Positions 42,401 to 49,403 of a stretch of 64,000 nucleotides of DNA are shown here, one piece after another (the stretch's first letter is position 1; each line of letters starts with the position of its first letter). The notes under the pieces are model-generated. The model searched no databases and was not told the origin of the DNA. It saw only the letters and a program-made list of their open reading frames with translations. Position numbers and translations under genes: made by a program. The stretch is from Streptomyces fuscichromogenes (GTDB lineage: Bacteria > Actinomycetota > Actinomycetes > Streptomycetales > Streptomycetaceae): the NCBI RefSeq assembly GCF_014645815.1, contig NZ_BMML01000017.1, positions 124,001 through 188,000 on the forward strand, given 5' to 3'.

Positions 42401-42425
42401 CGACAGCGCCGCCGCGACCGGATGA
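39420..42425 (+). CDS. Large membrane protein with LysM and BTAD (transcriptional activator) domains
   Basis: A 1001-residue protein. Three TM helices occur near the N-terminus (KAFLAFVVLLVLVVGVPGAL; VFLNTLTVVVWLAWAQFTAC; LLARQLVAALLLVGATAASF). A Gln/Ala coiled stretch follows, then a LysM at about 220-285 (YRIQPPEGRHHDSLWEIAQR, LIRPGWIMEMP). A Ser/Thr low-complexity linker (about 355-375) precedes a fourth TM (ALLGAPLLAAGLLAALG), then ~300 residues of unknown fold. The C-terminus holds a winged-helix region (LLHREGVHPRVLSSALWP) and a BTAD repeat region (SDLDVLRSLYHEA... EKAIEALGAALRTAPADERL). This joins wall binding to a DNA-binding/activator module in one chain. It is coupled (ATGA) to the prepilin peptidase. 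Confidence 0.85.
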   Translation: MARRSTSGSTGGPAGTGPSGPRNRTPQPVRLRRRTFGDVLKAFLAFVVLLVLVVGVPGALAVSVGWPLPHSAPKMEWLSQPIGVDVFLNTLTVVVWLAWAQFTACVLVEVKAAVSGVGLPGRVPGSGPSQLLARQLVAALLLVGATAASFTPGLSQLGHSLEGNQRGTVATAQATPGILVQQQEQAKSTAAALAEQASHAAAQAEQGSATTHGATKYYRIQPPEGRHHDSLWEIAQRHLGDGRRYKEIYELNKDRTQPDGSRLSEASLIRPGWIMEMPGDAHGGELVENPDAHVSPEVRQQVGDYARTGDHAQRRGGGQHAGEDGATAQITVPSRRPAGGDDAGTPAAHATPAHASSSTSTSTSTSTSSSSSSSFGLSEALLGAPLLAAGLLAALGRRRRQTLWQSALGAVGGHRGMEPPTPTGDAQDVQDALLVGADPEGVRLLDRSLRGLAAALTAESRSLPVVYAAWLSHGDLHLQLAQPAGKPPAPWTLGQDQTFWTLSRADAEHYEDTDAAAPYPGLVSLGTMDDSRLLLNLEAVPGIVSLSGREADRAAVFASVAAELATNGWSDRMTITLVGFGADLTPLAPNRLRHLDDVEALFETMEAETRQRRGALGAADHQSVLTGRTGPAQHTRWAPNLVLLATQPSAEDALRLAELAADAGRLGIGYLVGSESDDLPGAAWAMEITPDGRLLAPLLGLELQAQLLPAVQQRAVVELFVEADPERDPDGPTTTPPFLVDISEQGRPAVYARLVGPYEIIGLDTPDGERSPLLHEALALLLLHREGVHPRVLSSALWPRGVPDDVRDALLERLRGWLGTDPDGSARLGADAAGRLTLAKSVVSDLDVLRSLYHEATQGRGVESRAVRGRLLTDALVLVRGPLLADRAEGRYRWLTHEIIDAQLPLLVADIGLALSAFHLEKDRAEKAIEALGAALRTAPADERLWNELLRATHATGDPDRLRALAADLVARSGARGLPPRTEALLDELLPTWRDSAAATG

Positions 42426-43345
42426 CCGCCCTGGAGCTGGCCCTCCCGGCCGCCGCGGCCGTGTGGGGCGCGACGACCGGCGCCCTGCTGCCCCGCGCCG
42501 CGTACCGCTTCTCGGTCCCGGCGGGGGAGGACTGGCGGACGACCTGCCCCGTCGGTCACCCCGTCCAAGGCTGGCTGGGCCGCACCCCGTGCCACACCTG
42601 CGCGACCACCGCACCCCCCACCCACGAACCCGCGGCCGCCCCCACCGACGAACCTGCCCCCGCCGATGAACCCGCGGCCGCCGACGGCGTGGACGCCCCA
42701 CAGGGGCCACCCGCACCCGACGACGAAAGCCGCACGGGTGGTGCGGGTGGGAACACCAAAACCGCAACCACCCACCCACCCGCACCCGCACCCGCACCCG
42801 CCCCCGGCCCCACCCCCGCCCCCCTCGCCCTCGCCACCGCACTGATCTGCGCAACCCTCGCCCTCACCACCGGCACCCGCCCCGAACTCGCCGTCTGGCT
42901 GCTCCTCACCCCCGTCGGCGTACTCCTCGCCGTCGTCGACTTCCGCGTCCAGCGCCTCCCCGACCCCCTCACCCTCCCCTTCGCCGCCACGGCCCTCGCC
43001 CTCCTCGGCGTGGCCGCCCTGCTCCCCGAGCACGCCGGCGACTGGCTCACCTCCCTCTACGCGGCCCTCGCCCTCGGCGCCGCCTACTTCGTCCTCTTCC
43101 TCGTCAACCCCGGCGGCATGGGCTTCGGCGACGTCAAGCTGGCCCTCGGCGTCGGCGCCGCCCTCGGCTGGTACGGCTGGCCCACCGTGCTGCTCGGCAC
43201 CTTCGCCGGCTTCCTGCTCGGCGCCCTCTACGGCGGTGCGCTCGTCGCCGTACGGCGGGCCGGACGCAAGACGGCGATCGCGTTCGGGCCGTTCCTGATC
43301 GCGGGCGCGTTCGCCGGGCTGCTGGTGGGGGCGTACACGGCCTGA
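42422..43345 (+). CDS. A24-family prepilin peptidase
   Basis: A 307-residue aspartic membrane peptidase that processes Flp/TadE prepilins. The two catalytic Asp motifs are VVDFRVQRLPD and GFGDVKLALG (GxGD). The N-part has CPVGHPVQGWLGRTPCHTC, a Cys/His cluster reminiscent of the zinc loop of PilD-type enzymes, followed by a ~65-residue Ala/Pro/Thr-rich insertion before the TM bundle. It fits the tad locus role. The ATG overlaps the previous stop (ATGA). Confidence 0.92.
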   Translation: MTALELALPAAAAVWGATTGALLPRAAYRFSVPAGEDWRTTCPVGHPVQGWLGRTPCHTCATTAPPTHEPAAAPTDEPAPADEPAAADGVDAPQGPPAPDDESRTGGAGGNTKTATTHPPAPAPAPAPGPTPAPLALATALICATLALTTGTRPELAVWLLLTPVGVLLAVVDFRVQRLPDPLTLPFAATALALLGVAALLPEHAGDWLTSLYAALALGAAYFVLFLVNPGGMGFGDVKLALGVGAALGWYGWPTVLLGTFAGFLLGALYGGALVAVRRAGRKTAIAFGPFLIAGAFAGLLVGAYTA

Positions 43346-43418
43346 GGTCGGGCCGTCCGAAGCGCTGGCGTAGGCTGGTTCGGTCCGTCCACGAGCCATT
43401 ACGAAAGGGACGCGCCCG

Positions 43419-44618
43419 GTGACCGAGAAGGCCGACCTTCAGTCCGTCCTCGACCGTGCCGCTGCCGGTGGGCGGATCACCCCGGAAGAGGCGCTGGACC
43501 TCTACCGCGACGCCCCGCTGCACGCGCTGGGCGCCGCCGCCGACGCCGTACGCCGCCGCAGGTACGCGGGTACCGAGCACATCGCGACGTACATCATCGA
43601 GCGGAACATCAACTACACGAACGTGTGCGTCACGGCGTGCAAGTTCTGCGCCTTCTACGCGGCCCCCAAGGACACCGCCAAGGGCTGGACCCGCGACCTC
43701 GACGACATCCTGCGCCGCTGCGCGGAGACGGTCGAGCTGGGCGGCACGCAGATCATGTTCCAGGGCGGCCACCACCCGGACTACGGCGTCGAGTACTACG
43801 AGAAGCACTTCAAGGCGATCAAGGACGCGTTCCCGCAGCTGGTGATCCACTCCCTGGGCGCCTCCGAGGTCGAGCACATGGCCCGGATCTCCGGCGTCTC
43901 CGTCGAGGAGGCCATCACCCGCATCCACGAGGCCGGTCTGGACTCCTTCGCCGGCGCCGGCGCGGAACTGCTCCCCGAGCGCCCCCGCAAGGCCATCGCG
44001 CCCCTCAAGGAGAGCGGCGAGCGCTGGCTGGAGATCATGGAGACCGCGCACAAGCTGGGCGTGGAGTCCACGTCCACGATGCTCATGGGCACCGGCGAGA
44101 CCAACGCCGAGCGCATCGAGCACCTGCGCATGATCCGGGACGTCCAGGACCGTACGGGCGGCTTCCGCGCCTTCATCCCGTACACCTACCAGCCCGAGAA
44201 CAACCACCTGAAGGGCCGTACCCAGGCCACGCTCTTCGAGTACCTGCGGATGATCGCCATCGCCCGCCTCTTCATGGACAACGTCGCCCACATCCAGGGC
44301 TCCTGGCTGACCACGGGCAAGGAGGTCGGCCAGCTCTCGCTGCACTACGGCGCGGACGACCTCGGCTCGATCATGCTGGAGGAGAACGTCGTCTCGTCGG
44401 CCGGCGCCAGGCACCGCTCCAACCGGCTGGAGATCATCGACCTGATCCGCAAGGCGGGCCGCGTCCCGGCGCAGCGCGCCACGACGTACGAGCACCTCGT
44501 CGTGCACGACGACCCGGCGAACGACCCGGTCGACGAGCGGGTGATGTCCCACATCTCCTCGACGGCGATCGAGGGCGGGACCGCCCACCCCGAGCTGAAG
44601 CTGCTCAGCGCCAACTGA
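43419..44618 (+). CDS. mqnC: Cyclic dehypoxanthinyl futalosine synthase MqnC
   Basis: A 399-residue radical SAM enzyme that closes the spiro ring from dehypoxanthine futalosine in the futalosine menaquinone pathway. The cluster motif is CVTACKFCAF (CxxxCxxC), with IERNINYTNVCVTACKFCAF upstream context, GGTQIMFQGGHHPDYG, and the C-terminal QLSLHYGADDLGSIMLEENV typical of MqnC/MqnE. GTG 43419 has AAAGGGA upstream; a TAGGCT -10 candidate lies at 43371-43376. The length is normal. Confidence 0.96.
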   Translation: MTEKADLQSVLDRAAAGGRITPEEALDLYRDAPLHALGAAADAVRRRRYAGTEHIATYIIERNINYTNVCVTACKFCAFYAAPKDTAKGWTRDLDDILRRCAETVELGGTQIMFQGGHHPDYGVEYYEKHFKAIKDAFPQLVIHSLGASEVEHMARISGVSVEEAITRIHEAGLDSFAGAGAELLPERPRKAIAPLKESGERWLEIMETAHKLGVESTSTMLMGTGETNAERIEHLRMIRDVQDRTGGFRAFIPYTYQPENNHLKGRTQATLFEYLRMIAIARLFMDNVAHIQGSWLTTGKEVGQLSLHYGADDLGSIMLEENVVSSAGARHRSNRLEIIDLIRKAGRVPAQRATTYEHLVVHDDPANDPVDERVMSHISSTAIEGGTAHPELKLLSAN

Positions 44619-44625
44619 GCCACGG

Positions 44626-45078
44626 GTGGAGACGATTCACACGGCGGACCGGGTCTTCGTCACCTGGGACGCCGAACCGGTCGAGAACGGCGCGGTGGCC
44701 GTCGTACAGGACCGGGTCGCGGCCGTGGGAGCGTACGAGGAGCTGCGCGAGCGCTTCCCGCGGGCGCGGGTCCGCACCTGGCCGGGTGGCGCCCTGGGCC
44801 CCGCCCGTGTCCACGAGGGCCCGCTGCCGGACGCGCCGAGCCCTCGGGAGCGGGTGCACGCGGTGCTGAAGCTGGGAGCGGCCGTGGTCATGGAGCGGTA
44901 CGCCGACACGCCCGAACTGAGAGCGGCGGCGGACCGCAACGGCGTGGCGGTCGTTCCGGGCAAGCCCTCGAAGCCGGCGGTAGTGGAGTCCGCCTGGGCC
45001 GACCTGGCGGTGTTCGACGAGGCAGGGGAGTGCGTCGCCACGGTGTGCGCGGGCCGCCTGGTTCACCGGCGTAAGTAG
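44626..45078 (+). CDS. Amidohydrolase-like composite-domain protein lacking the catalytic barrel
   Basis: A 150-residue protein. The first ~45 residues (TADRVFVTWDAEPVENGAVA, VVQDRVAAVGAYEELRE) and the last ~30 (WADLAVFDEAGECVATVCAG) are the two halves of the beta-sandwich composite domain that brackets the TIM barrel in imidazolonepropionase/aminodeoxyfutalosine deaminase-type amidohydrolases. The barrel, with its metal ligands, is replaced by ~65 residues (PGGALGPARVHEGPLPD to RNGVAVVPGK). No catalytic His/Asp set remains. It starts 7 nt after mqnC, suggesting co-transcription and a link to the menaquinone route, but hydrolase activity is not expected. Confidence 0.75.
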   Translation: METIHTADRVFVTWDAEPVENGAVAVVQDRVAAVGAYEELRERFPRARVRTWPGGALGPARVHEGPLPDAPSPRERVHAVLKLGAAVVMERYADTPELRAAADRNGVAVVPGKPSKPAVVESAWADLAVFDEAGECVATVCAGRLVHRRK

Positions 45079-45081
45079 TGA

Positions 45082-45150
45082 GCGCCCCTTCAGGGGCGCG
45101 AGGAACCGCGCGACCGGTCCCCACCGGTCCCCACCGGTCCCCACCGGCCG
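45082..45150 (+). repeat. Interspersed palindromic repeat, copy 3, with 10-bp tandem tail
   Basis: A GCGCCCC-TTCA-GGGGCGC hairpin (45082-45099), the family tail GAGGAACCGCGCGACC, then a CCACCGGTCC decamer repeated about four times (45111-45150). It lies between convergent genes and probably acts as a terminator. Confidence 0.7.
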
Positions 45151-45161
45151 TCAGACGACGC

Positions 45162-46220
45162 TCAACCGGCGAACGCCTCCCCGAACGCTCCCGAACTCTG
45201 GCTCACCCCACTGCAGTTCGTGGCCGCGTCGTCATCCCCGGAACTTCCACTCTCGCACTGCACATCCCGGAACGTCGACCACATCGACACCCACGCGATC
45301 CCCTTCTCCTCCGCGAACGCCCGTACGTCCTTCGCGTCGGACAGCGAGAACGTCTCCCCGTCGACGTCGTTCACGCCGATCATCGAGGTCAGTGCCATCC
45401 CGCCCCACGCCCCCGCGTCGGACAGCCCGAACACCTTCTTCAGCTGGGTGTGCGTGGCCTTCGCCGAGGTGACCGCGTAGTCGCCCATGTCCCCGTCGTA
45501 GGACTCGCCGTAGTTCATGGTCATGATGTCGACCGTCGAGACCTGCACGTCGTACTTGTTCGCGGACTCCAGCAGCGCGAGGCTGTCGGAGTCGAGCCCC
45601 GAGGGCATCACGGGCAGCGTGAAGGAGACCTCCAGGTCCGGCCGTTCCTTCTGGAGCAGCGCGATCGCCTCCGACCGCAGGGCGACCGAGTCGGAGTCGG
45701 TCAGCGTGTCGCCCTCGATGTCGAAGTCGGCCTGCGCGGAGCCCGCGGCGTCCAGCGCGGCGCCGTACGCGGCGGCGAGCTTCGCCGCACTGGAGCACGT
45801 CGTCGCCAGCTCCTTCCCGGAGGCTCCGCCGAAGGACACCCGGACCGTCGCACCGTCCTCCTTCAGCTTGGAGATCCGCGACTTCACGGTCGAACTGCCG
45901 ATCGCCTCCGTCCCGTTCCACGCCGGCGTGCAGCTGCTGCCACTGGCGATCACGAAGGCCAGGTTGTACGTCGACGGCGATCCGGCGTCGTCCGTGTCGG
46001 CGGCCTCCGTCGCGCTCACGTAGGGGGCGTAGGAGGTACTGGACGCGTCCGTGGCGTCCGAGCCGTCGGTCCCGTCGGTCCCGTCGGACTCGCTCGCCGA
46101 CGCCTTCTTGGACGGTGCGGGCGCCGCGTCCGACGTGCCGTCGGAGCCCGTGGAGCACCCCGCGACTGCCATGGCAAACAGGCAGGTAAGCCCAGCAGCC
46201 GGCCTGAGGAAACTCCGCAT
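45162..46220 (-). CDS. GH18-like (chitinase-family) lipoprotein
   Basis: A 352-residue lipoprotein with lipobox VAGC (Cys22) and a Ser/Asp/Thr-rich linker to about residue 85. The TIM-barrel domain has VRVSFGGASGKELATTC, the family-18 catalytic motif as ADFDIEG (DxDxE with Asp-Phe-Asp-Ile-Glu), IMTMNYGESYDGD and a late GIAWVSMWSTFRD. The catalytic Glu is present, so hydrolysis of beta-1,4-GlcNAc polymers at the cell surface is likely. No chitin-binding module is seen. The ATG at 46220 gives the best signal peptide. No DasR-type operator was recognised upstream. Confidence 0.85.
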   Translation of the reverse strand: MRSFLRPAAGLTCLFAMAVAGCSTGSDGTSDAAPAPSKKASASESDGTDGTDGSDATDASSTSYAPYVSATEAADTDDAGSPSTYNLAFVIASGSSCTPAWNGTEAIGSSTVKSRISKLKEDGATVRVSFGGASGKELATTCSSAAKLAAAYGAALDAAGSAQADFDIEGDTLTDSDSVALRSEAIALLQKERPDLEVSFTLPVMPSGLDSDSLALLESANKYDVQVSTVDIMTMNYGESYDGDMGDYAVTSAKATHTQLKKVFGLSDAGAWGGMALTSMIGVNDVDGETFSLSDAKDVRAFAEEKGIAWVSMWSTFRDVQCESGSSGDDDAATNCSGVSQSSGAFGEAFAG

Positions 46221-46525
46221 TAAGATGCACCCGCTCTCGTGATTTGTGTCTCAGGCTCGAAACAAAGCCTGATTCCAAAGGAAAACGTCTCACACGTTCA
46301 TTGTGTTCAACGGTTCGGTCAATACATAGAAACCTCATGGAACGAAGGGTGTGAAGCGCGCGAAAGGTGCGGCGCAAATAGGGTGTTGAGGTGGTTTACC
46401 CTCCCTGGCGGCTACCGCAGCTGTTCACAGAATCTCTCAGCGAAAAGACAGGTTAAGGGGTTTCTCATGGGCACTTCACAAGAACTGCGAAGACGATCAC
46501 ATAAAGACTCCCTAATATCCGTGGA
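46221..46525. other. Divergent, AT-richer intergenic region
   Basis: About 305 bp between the GH18-like gene and the exopolysaccharide operon, visibly lower in GC than its neighbours. A perfect hairpin CAGGCT/AGCCTG (46252-46257 with 46266-46271) is present near the GH18 start. No gene was recognised; it probably holds two promoters. Confidence 0.4.
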
Positions 46526-46903
46526 ATGCAATCCGAGCCTGCCATCGAAAGCCGCGCCGCCGGGCGCGGTAGCCGCCGCAAACAGGGCAACGGGTCTGCC
46601 GAGGGGCCCGTTTTCGTCGACTCCTCCGGACGCCGGTCCAAGGTGCTGCGGCGCATCGGCCTCCTCCTCGGCGTCGTCTGCCTCGCCTACACGGGAGTGC
46701 TCGGCGCCGCCTTCATGGGCTGGGGAACCTCGCTCACCCCGGACTCGCTGATCCCCGACTTCGCACGCGCCGGCAACGCCCCCGGCGGCGTGCGCCCGCA
46801 GGGCGGCATCGGCAGCCAGGTCGGCGTGCCCAGCGACCGCCCGTCGTCGCTGCCCTCGACCGCCGCCACCCCGTCCGCCTCCGCATCCGCCGCCGCCGAC
46901 TGA
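46526..46903 (+). CDS. Small single-TM protein of the exopolysaccharide operon
   Basis: A 125-residue protein. The basic cytoplasmic N-part is Arg/Gly-rich, followed by a TM (IGLLLGVVCLAYTGVLGAAF) and a Pro/Ser/Ala-rich exterior tail. No SD is evident before ATG 46526, so a short leader or another start is possible. It lies 22 bp upstream of the deacetylase-synthase gene and is most likely a subunit or organiser of that synthase. Confidence 0.65.
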   Translation: MQSEPAIESRAAGRGSRRKQGNGSAEGPVFVDSSGRRSKVLRRIGLLLGVVCLAYTGVLGAAFMGWGTSLTPDSLIPDFARAGNAPGGVRPQGGIGSQVGVPSDRPSSLPSTAATPSASASAAAD

Positions 46904-46925
46904 CCGGAAACGCAGGCCTCTCCCC

Positions 46926-49403
46926 ATGACTACTCCGACGTCCTCACGCGGCCGCAGGCGCGCTCCCACCCGCATCGAGCGGGCGGCGGGCAGGGCCGCG
47001 GCGCTGCAGAAACCACGTGTCATCCTCGCCCTGCTGCTTCTGCTGGCGCTGACCTGCGTGATGCTGCTCGACGGCTATCTGCGCGCAGAGGTCGGCGGCG
47101 ACCAGCGGGTCCGCACCGGCGCCAGCTCCAGCAAGGTGCCGGACAAGGTCCTCGACGGCGGCCCGATCCTGACCTTCCGGGGCGGCCGGGCGTCCACCGT
47201 CTCGGTCCCCTCCAAGACCATCGCCCTCACCTTCGACGACGGCCCGAACCCGACCTACACCCCGCAGGTCCTGAAGATCCTCGAGCAGTACGACGTGCCC
47301 GCCACGTTCTTCCTGGTCGGCTCGATGGTGTCGCGCTATCCGAGCATCGTGAAGACGATGGTCCAGCAGGGCAACGAGGTCGGCATCCACACGTTCACGC
47401 ACGTGGACCTGTCGTACCAGAGCGACGCCCGGGTCAACCGCGAGATGCAGCAGACCCAGCTGGCGCTGGCGGGCGCGGCCGGCATCACCACGACCCTCTT
47501 CCGCGCGCCGTACTCCTCCGAGACCGACGCCATCGACAACTACAGCTGGCCGGTCTACAAGAAGCTCGGCGACGAGGGCTACACCAGCGTCTTCGTCGAC
47601 ACCGACAGCGACGACTGGAAGAAGCCGGGCGTCTCGAAGATCGTCAAGTGGGCCACCCCGAGCGGCACCAAGGGCGCCGCCGTCCTCTTCCACGACGCGG
47701 GCGGCGAGCGGTCGCAGACGATCAAGGCGCTGCCGCAGTACATCAAGAAGATGAAGGCGAAGGGCTACACCTTCACCACCGTCAGCGGCGTCATCGAGAA
47801 GCGGAACACCGCCACCCGACAGGCCGCCGCCGCGAGCACCACCTCGAACGGCCAGACCGGTAACAGCACCGGTACCAGCACCGGTACCAGCACTGGCACC
47901 GGCACGGGCACCGGCACCGGGCTCACTGAAGCCGGCGTGACCGGCACGGGGACCGGCACCGGCGGCACGGGCACCAACTCCGAGCCCGGCGGCACCGCCC
48001 CGAACGGCACCGTCCCCAACGGCGAAGGCGGCACCGCCGCCGGCGGCGGTACCGGCACCCGCACCCGCACCCGCACCACCGTCGTCTCCCGCCTCCAGGC
48101 CGCGCACCGCACGGCCACCGGTATGACCCTCTACGAGGGCAAGGCGCTCATCGTGGCGGTCGCGATAGCCGAGTGGGCCCTCCCGCTCCTCTCCGGCCTG
48201 CTGTTCGTCGTCGGCGTCGCGGTGATGGGCCGCTTCGGGATGATGCTGCTCATCGCCCGCCGCCACTACAGACAGCGCAACAAACGCCGCTTCAGCTGGG
48301 GGCCGACGGTCACCCGGCCGGTGAGCGTGATCGTCCCGGCGTACAACGAGAAGGAGTGCATCGCCAACACCCTGGAGTCGCTGGCGCGGAGCACCCACCC
48401 GATCGAGGTCATCGTCGTCGACGACGGCTCCACCGACGGCACCTCGGAGATCGCCCGCGCCGCCGCCGACAAGCTCGGCATGCCCAACGTCCGGGTCATC
48501 CGCCAGGAGAACGCGGGCAAGCCGGCCGCCCTCAACAACGGCGTGCGCAACGCCAGTTACGACATCGTGGTGATGATGGACGGTGACACGGTCTTCGAAC
48601 CGGAGACGGTACGGCACCTCGTGCAGCCGTTCGCCGACCCCGGGGTCGGCGCGGTCGCCGGCAACGCCAAGGTCGGCAACCGCAACACGGTCATCGGTGC
48701 CTGGCAGCACATCGAGTACGTGATGGGCTTCAACCTGGACCGGCGCATGTACGACCTGCTGCGCTGCATGCCGACGATCCCCGGCGCGATCGGCGCCTTC
48801 CGCCGCGAGGCGGTCCTGGAGGTCGGCGGCATGAGCGAGGACACCCTCGCCGAGGACACCGACATCACCATCGCCATGCACCGGGCGGGCTGGCGGGTCG
48901 TCTACCAGGAGCACGCCAAGGCCTGGACGGAGGCGCCTGGTTCGCTGAAGCAGCTGTGGTCCCAGCGCTACCGCTGGTCCTACGGCACCATGCAGGCCCT
49001 GTGGAAGCACCGCAAGTCCCTGACGGACAAGGGCCCTTCGGGTCGCTTCGGCCGCGTCGGCATGCCGCTGGTGGTCCTCTTCCAGATCGTCACCCCGGTC
49101 TTCGCGCCCCTGATCGACGTCTTCACGGTCTACTCGATGATCTTCGTGGACTTCGAGGCGGCCCTGCTGGCCTGGCTCGCCGTCCTCGGCATCCAACTGA
49201 CGTGCGCCGCCTACGCGTTCCGCCTGGACAAGGAGAAGTACCGCTACCTCGCGATGATGCCGCTGCAACAACTGGCCTACCGGCAGATGATGTACCTCGT
49301 CCTCATCCACTCCTGCATCACCGCCCTCACCGGCGGCCGCCTGCGCTGGCAGAAACTCAAGCGCACGGGCGAGGTCGGCACCCCGGCGGGGGTGAGCGGC
49401 TGA
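46926..49403 (+). CDS. Bifunctional NodB polysaccharide deacetylase - family 2 glycosyltransferase
   Basis: An 825-residue membrane fusion. A TM near 30-50 leads to an extracellular NodB domain (about 95-290) with TFDDGPNP (metal Asp), HTFTHVD (H-x3-H ligands) and RAPYSSETD. A Gly/Thr-rich linker (about 300-390, encoded by a GGCACC-type repeat) follows. TM helices flank a cytoplasmic GT2 domain: VSVIVPAYNE, VVDDGSTDG, MMDGDTVFEP (DxD), EDTDI and SQRYRWS (Q-x-x-R-W), with further TMs at the C-terminus. This is the plan of processive beta-glycan synthases such as chitin, hyaluronan or PNAG synthase, with a deacetylase fused so that the polymer can be N-deacetylated as it exits. It is coupled by TGATG to the acyltransferase. 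Confidence 0.9.
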   Translation: MTTPTSSRGRRRAPTRIERAAGRAAALQKPRVILALLLLLALTCVMLLDGYLRAEVGGDQRVRTGASSSKVPDKVLDGGPILTFRGGRASTVSVPSKTIALTFDDGPNPTYTPQVLKILEQYDVPATFFLVGSMVSRYPSIVKTMVQQGNEVGIHTFTHVDLSYQSDARVNREMQQTQLALAGAAGITTTLFRAPYSSETDAIDNYSWPVYKKLGDEGYTSVFVDTDSDDWKKPGVSKIVKWATPSGTKGAAVLFHDAGGERSQTIKALPQYIKKMKAKGYTFTTVSGVIEKRNTATRQAAAASTTSNGQTGNSTGTSTGTSTGTGTGTGTGLTEAGVTGTGTGTGGTGTNSEPGGTAPNGTVPNGEGGTAAGGGTGTRTRTRTTVVSRLQAAHRTATGMTLYEGKALIVAVAIAEWALPLLSGLLFVVGVAVMGRFGMMLLIARRHYRQRNKRRFSWGPTVTRPVSVIVPAYNEKECIANTLESLARSTHPIEVIVVDDGSTDGTSEIARAAADKLGMPNVRVIRQENAGKPAALNNGVRNASYDIVVMMDGDTVFEPETVRHLVQPFADPGVGAVAGNAKVGNRNTVIGAWQHIEYVMGFNLDRRMYDLLRCMPTIPGAIGAFRREAVLEVGGMSEDTLAEDTDITIAMHRAGWRVVYQEHAKAWTEAPGSLKQLWSQRYRWSYGTMQALWKHRKSLTDKGPSGRFGRVGMPLVVLFQIVTPVFAPLIDVFTVYSMIFVDFEAALLAWLAVLGIQLTCAAYAFRLDKEKYRYLAMMPLQQLAYRQMMYLVLIHSCITALTGGRLRWQKLKRTGEVGTPAGVSG

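Noticed and set aside
39438..42854. A 1138-codon minus-strand frame across the LysM-BTAD gene
   Set aside because: Gly/Arg-rich shadow of the real gene; no start signal.
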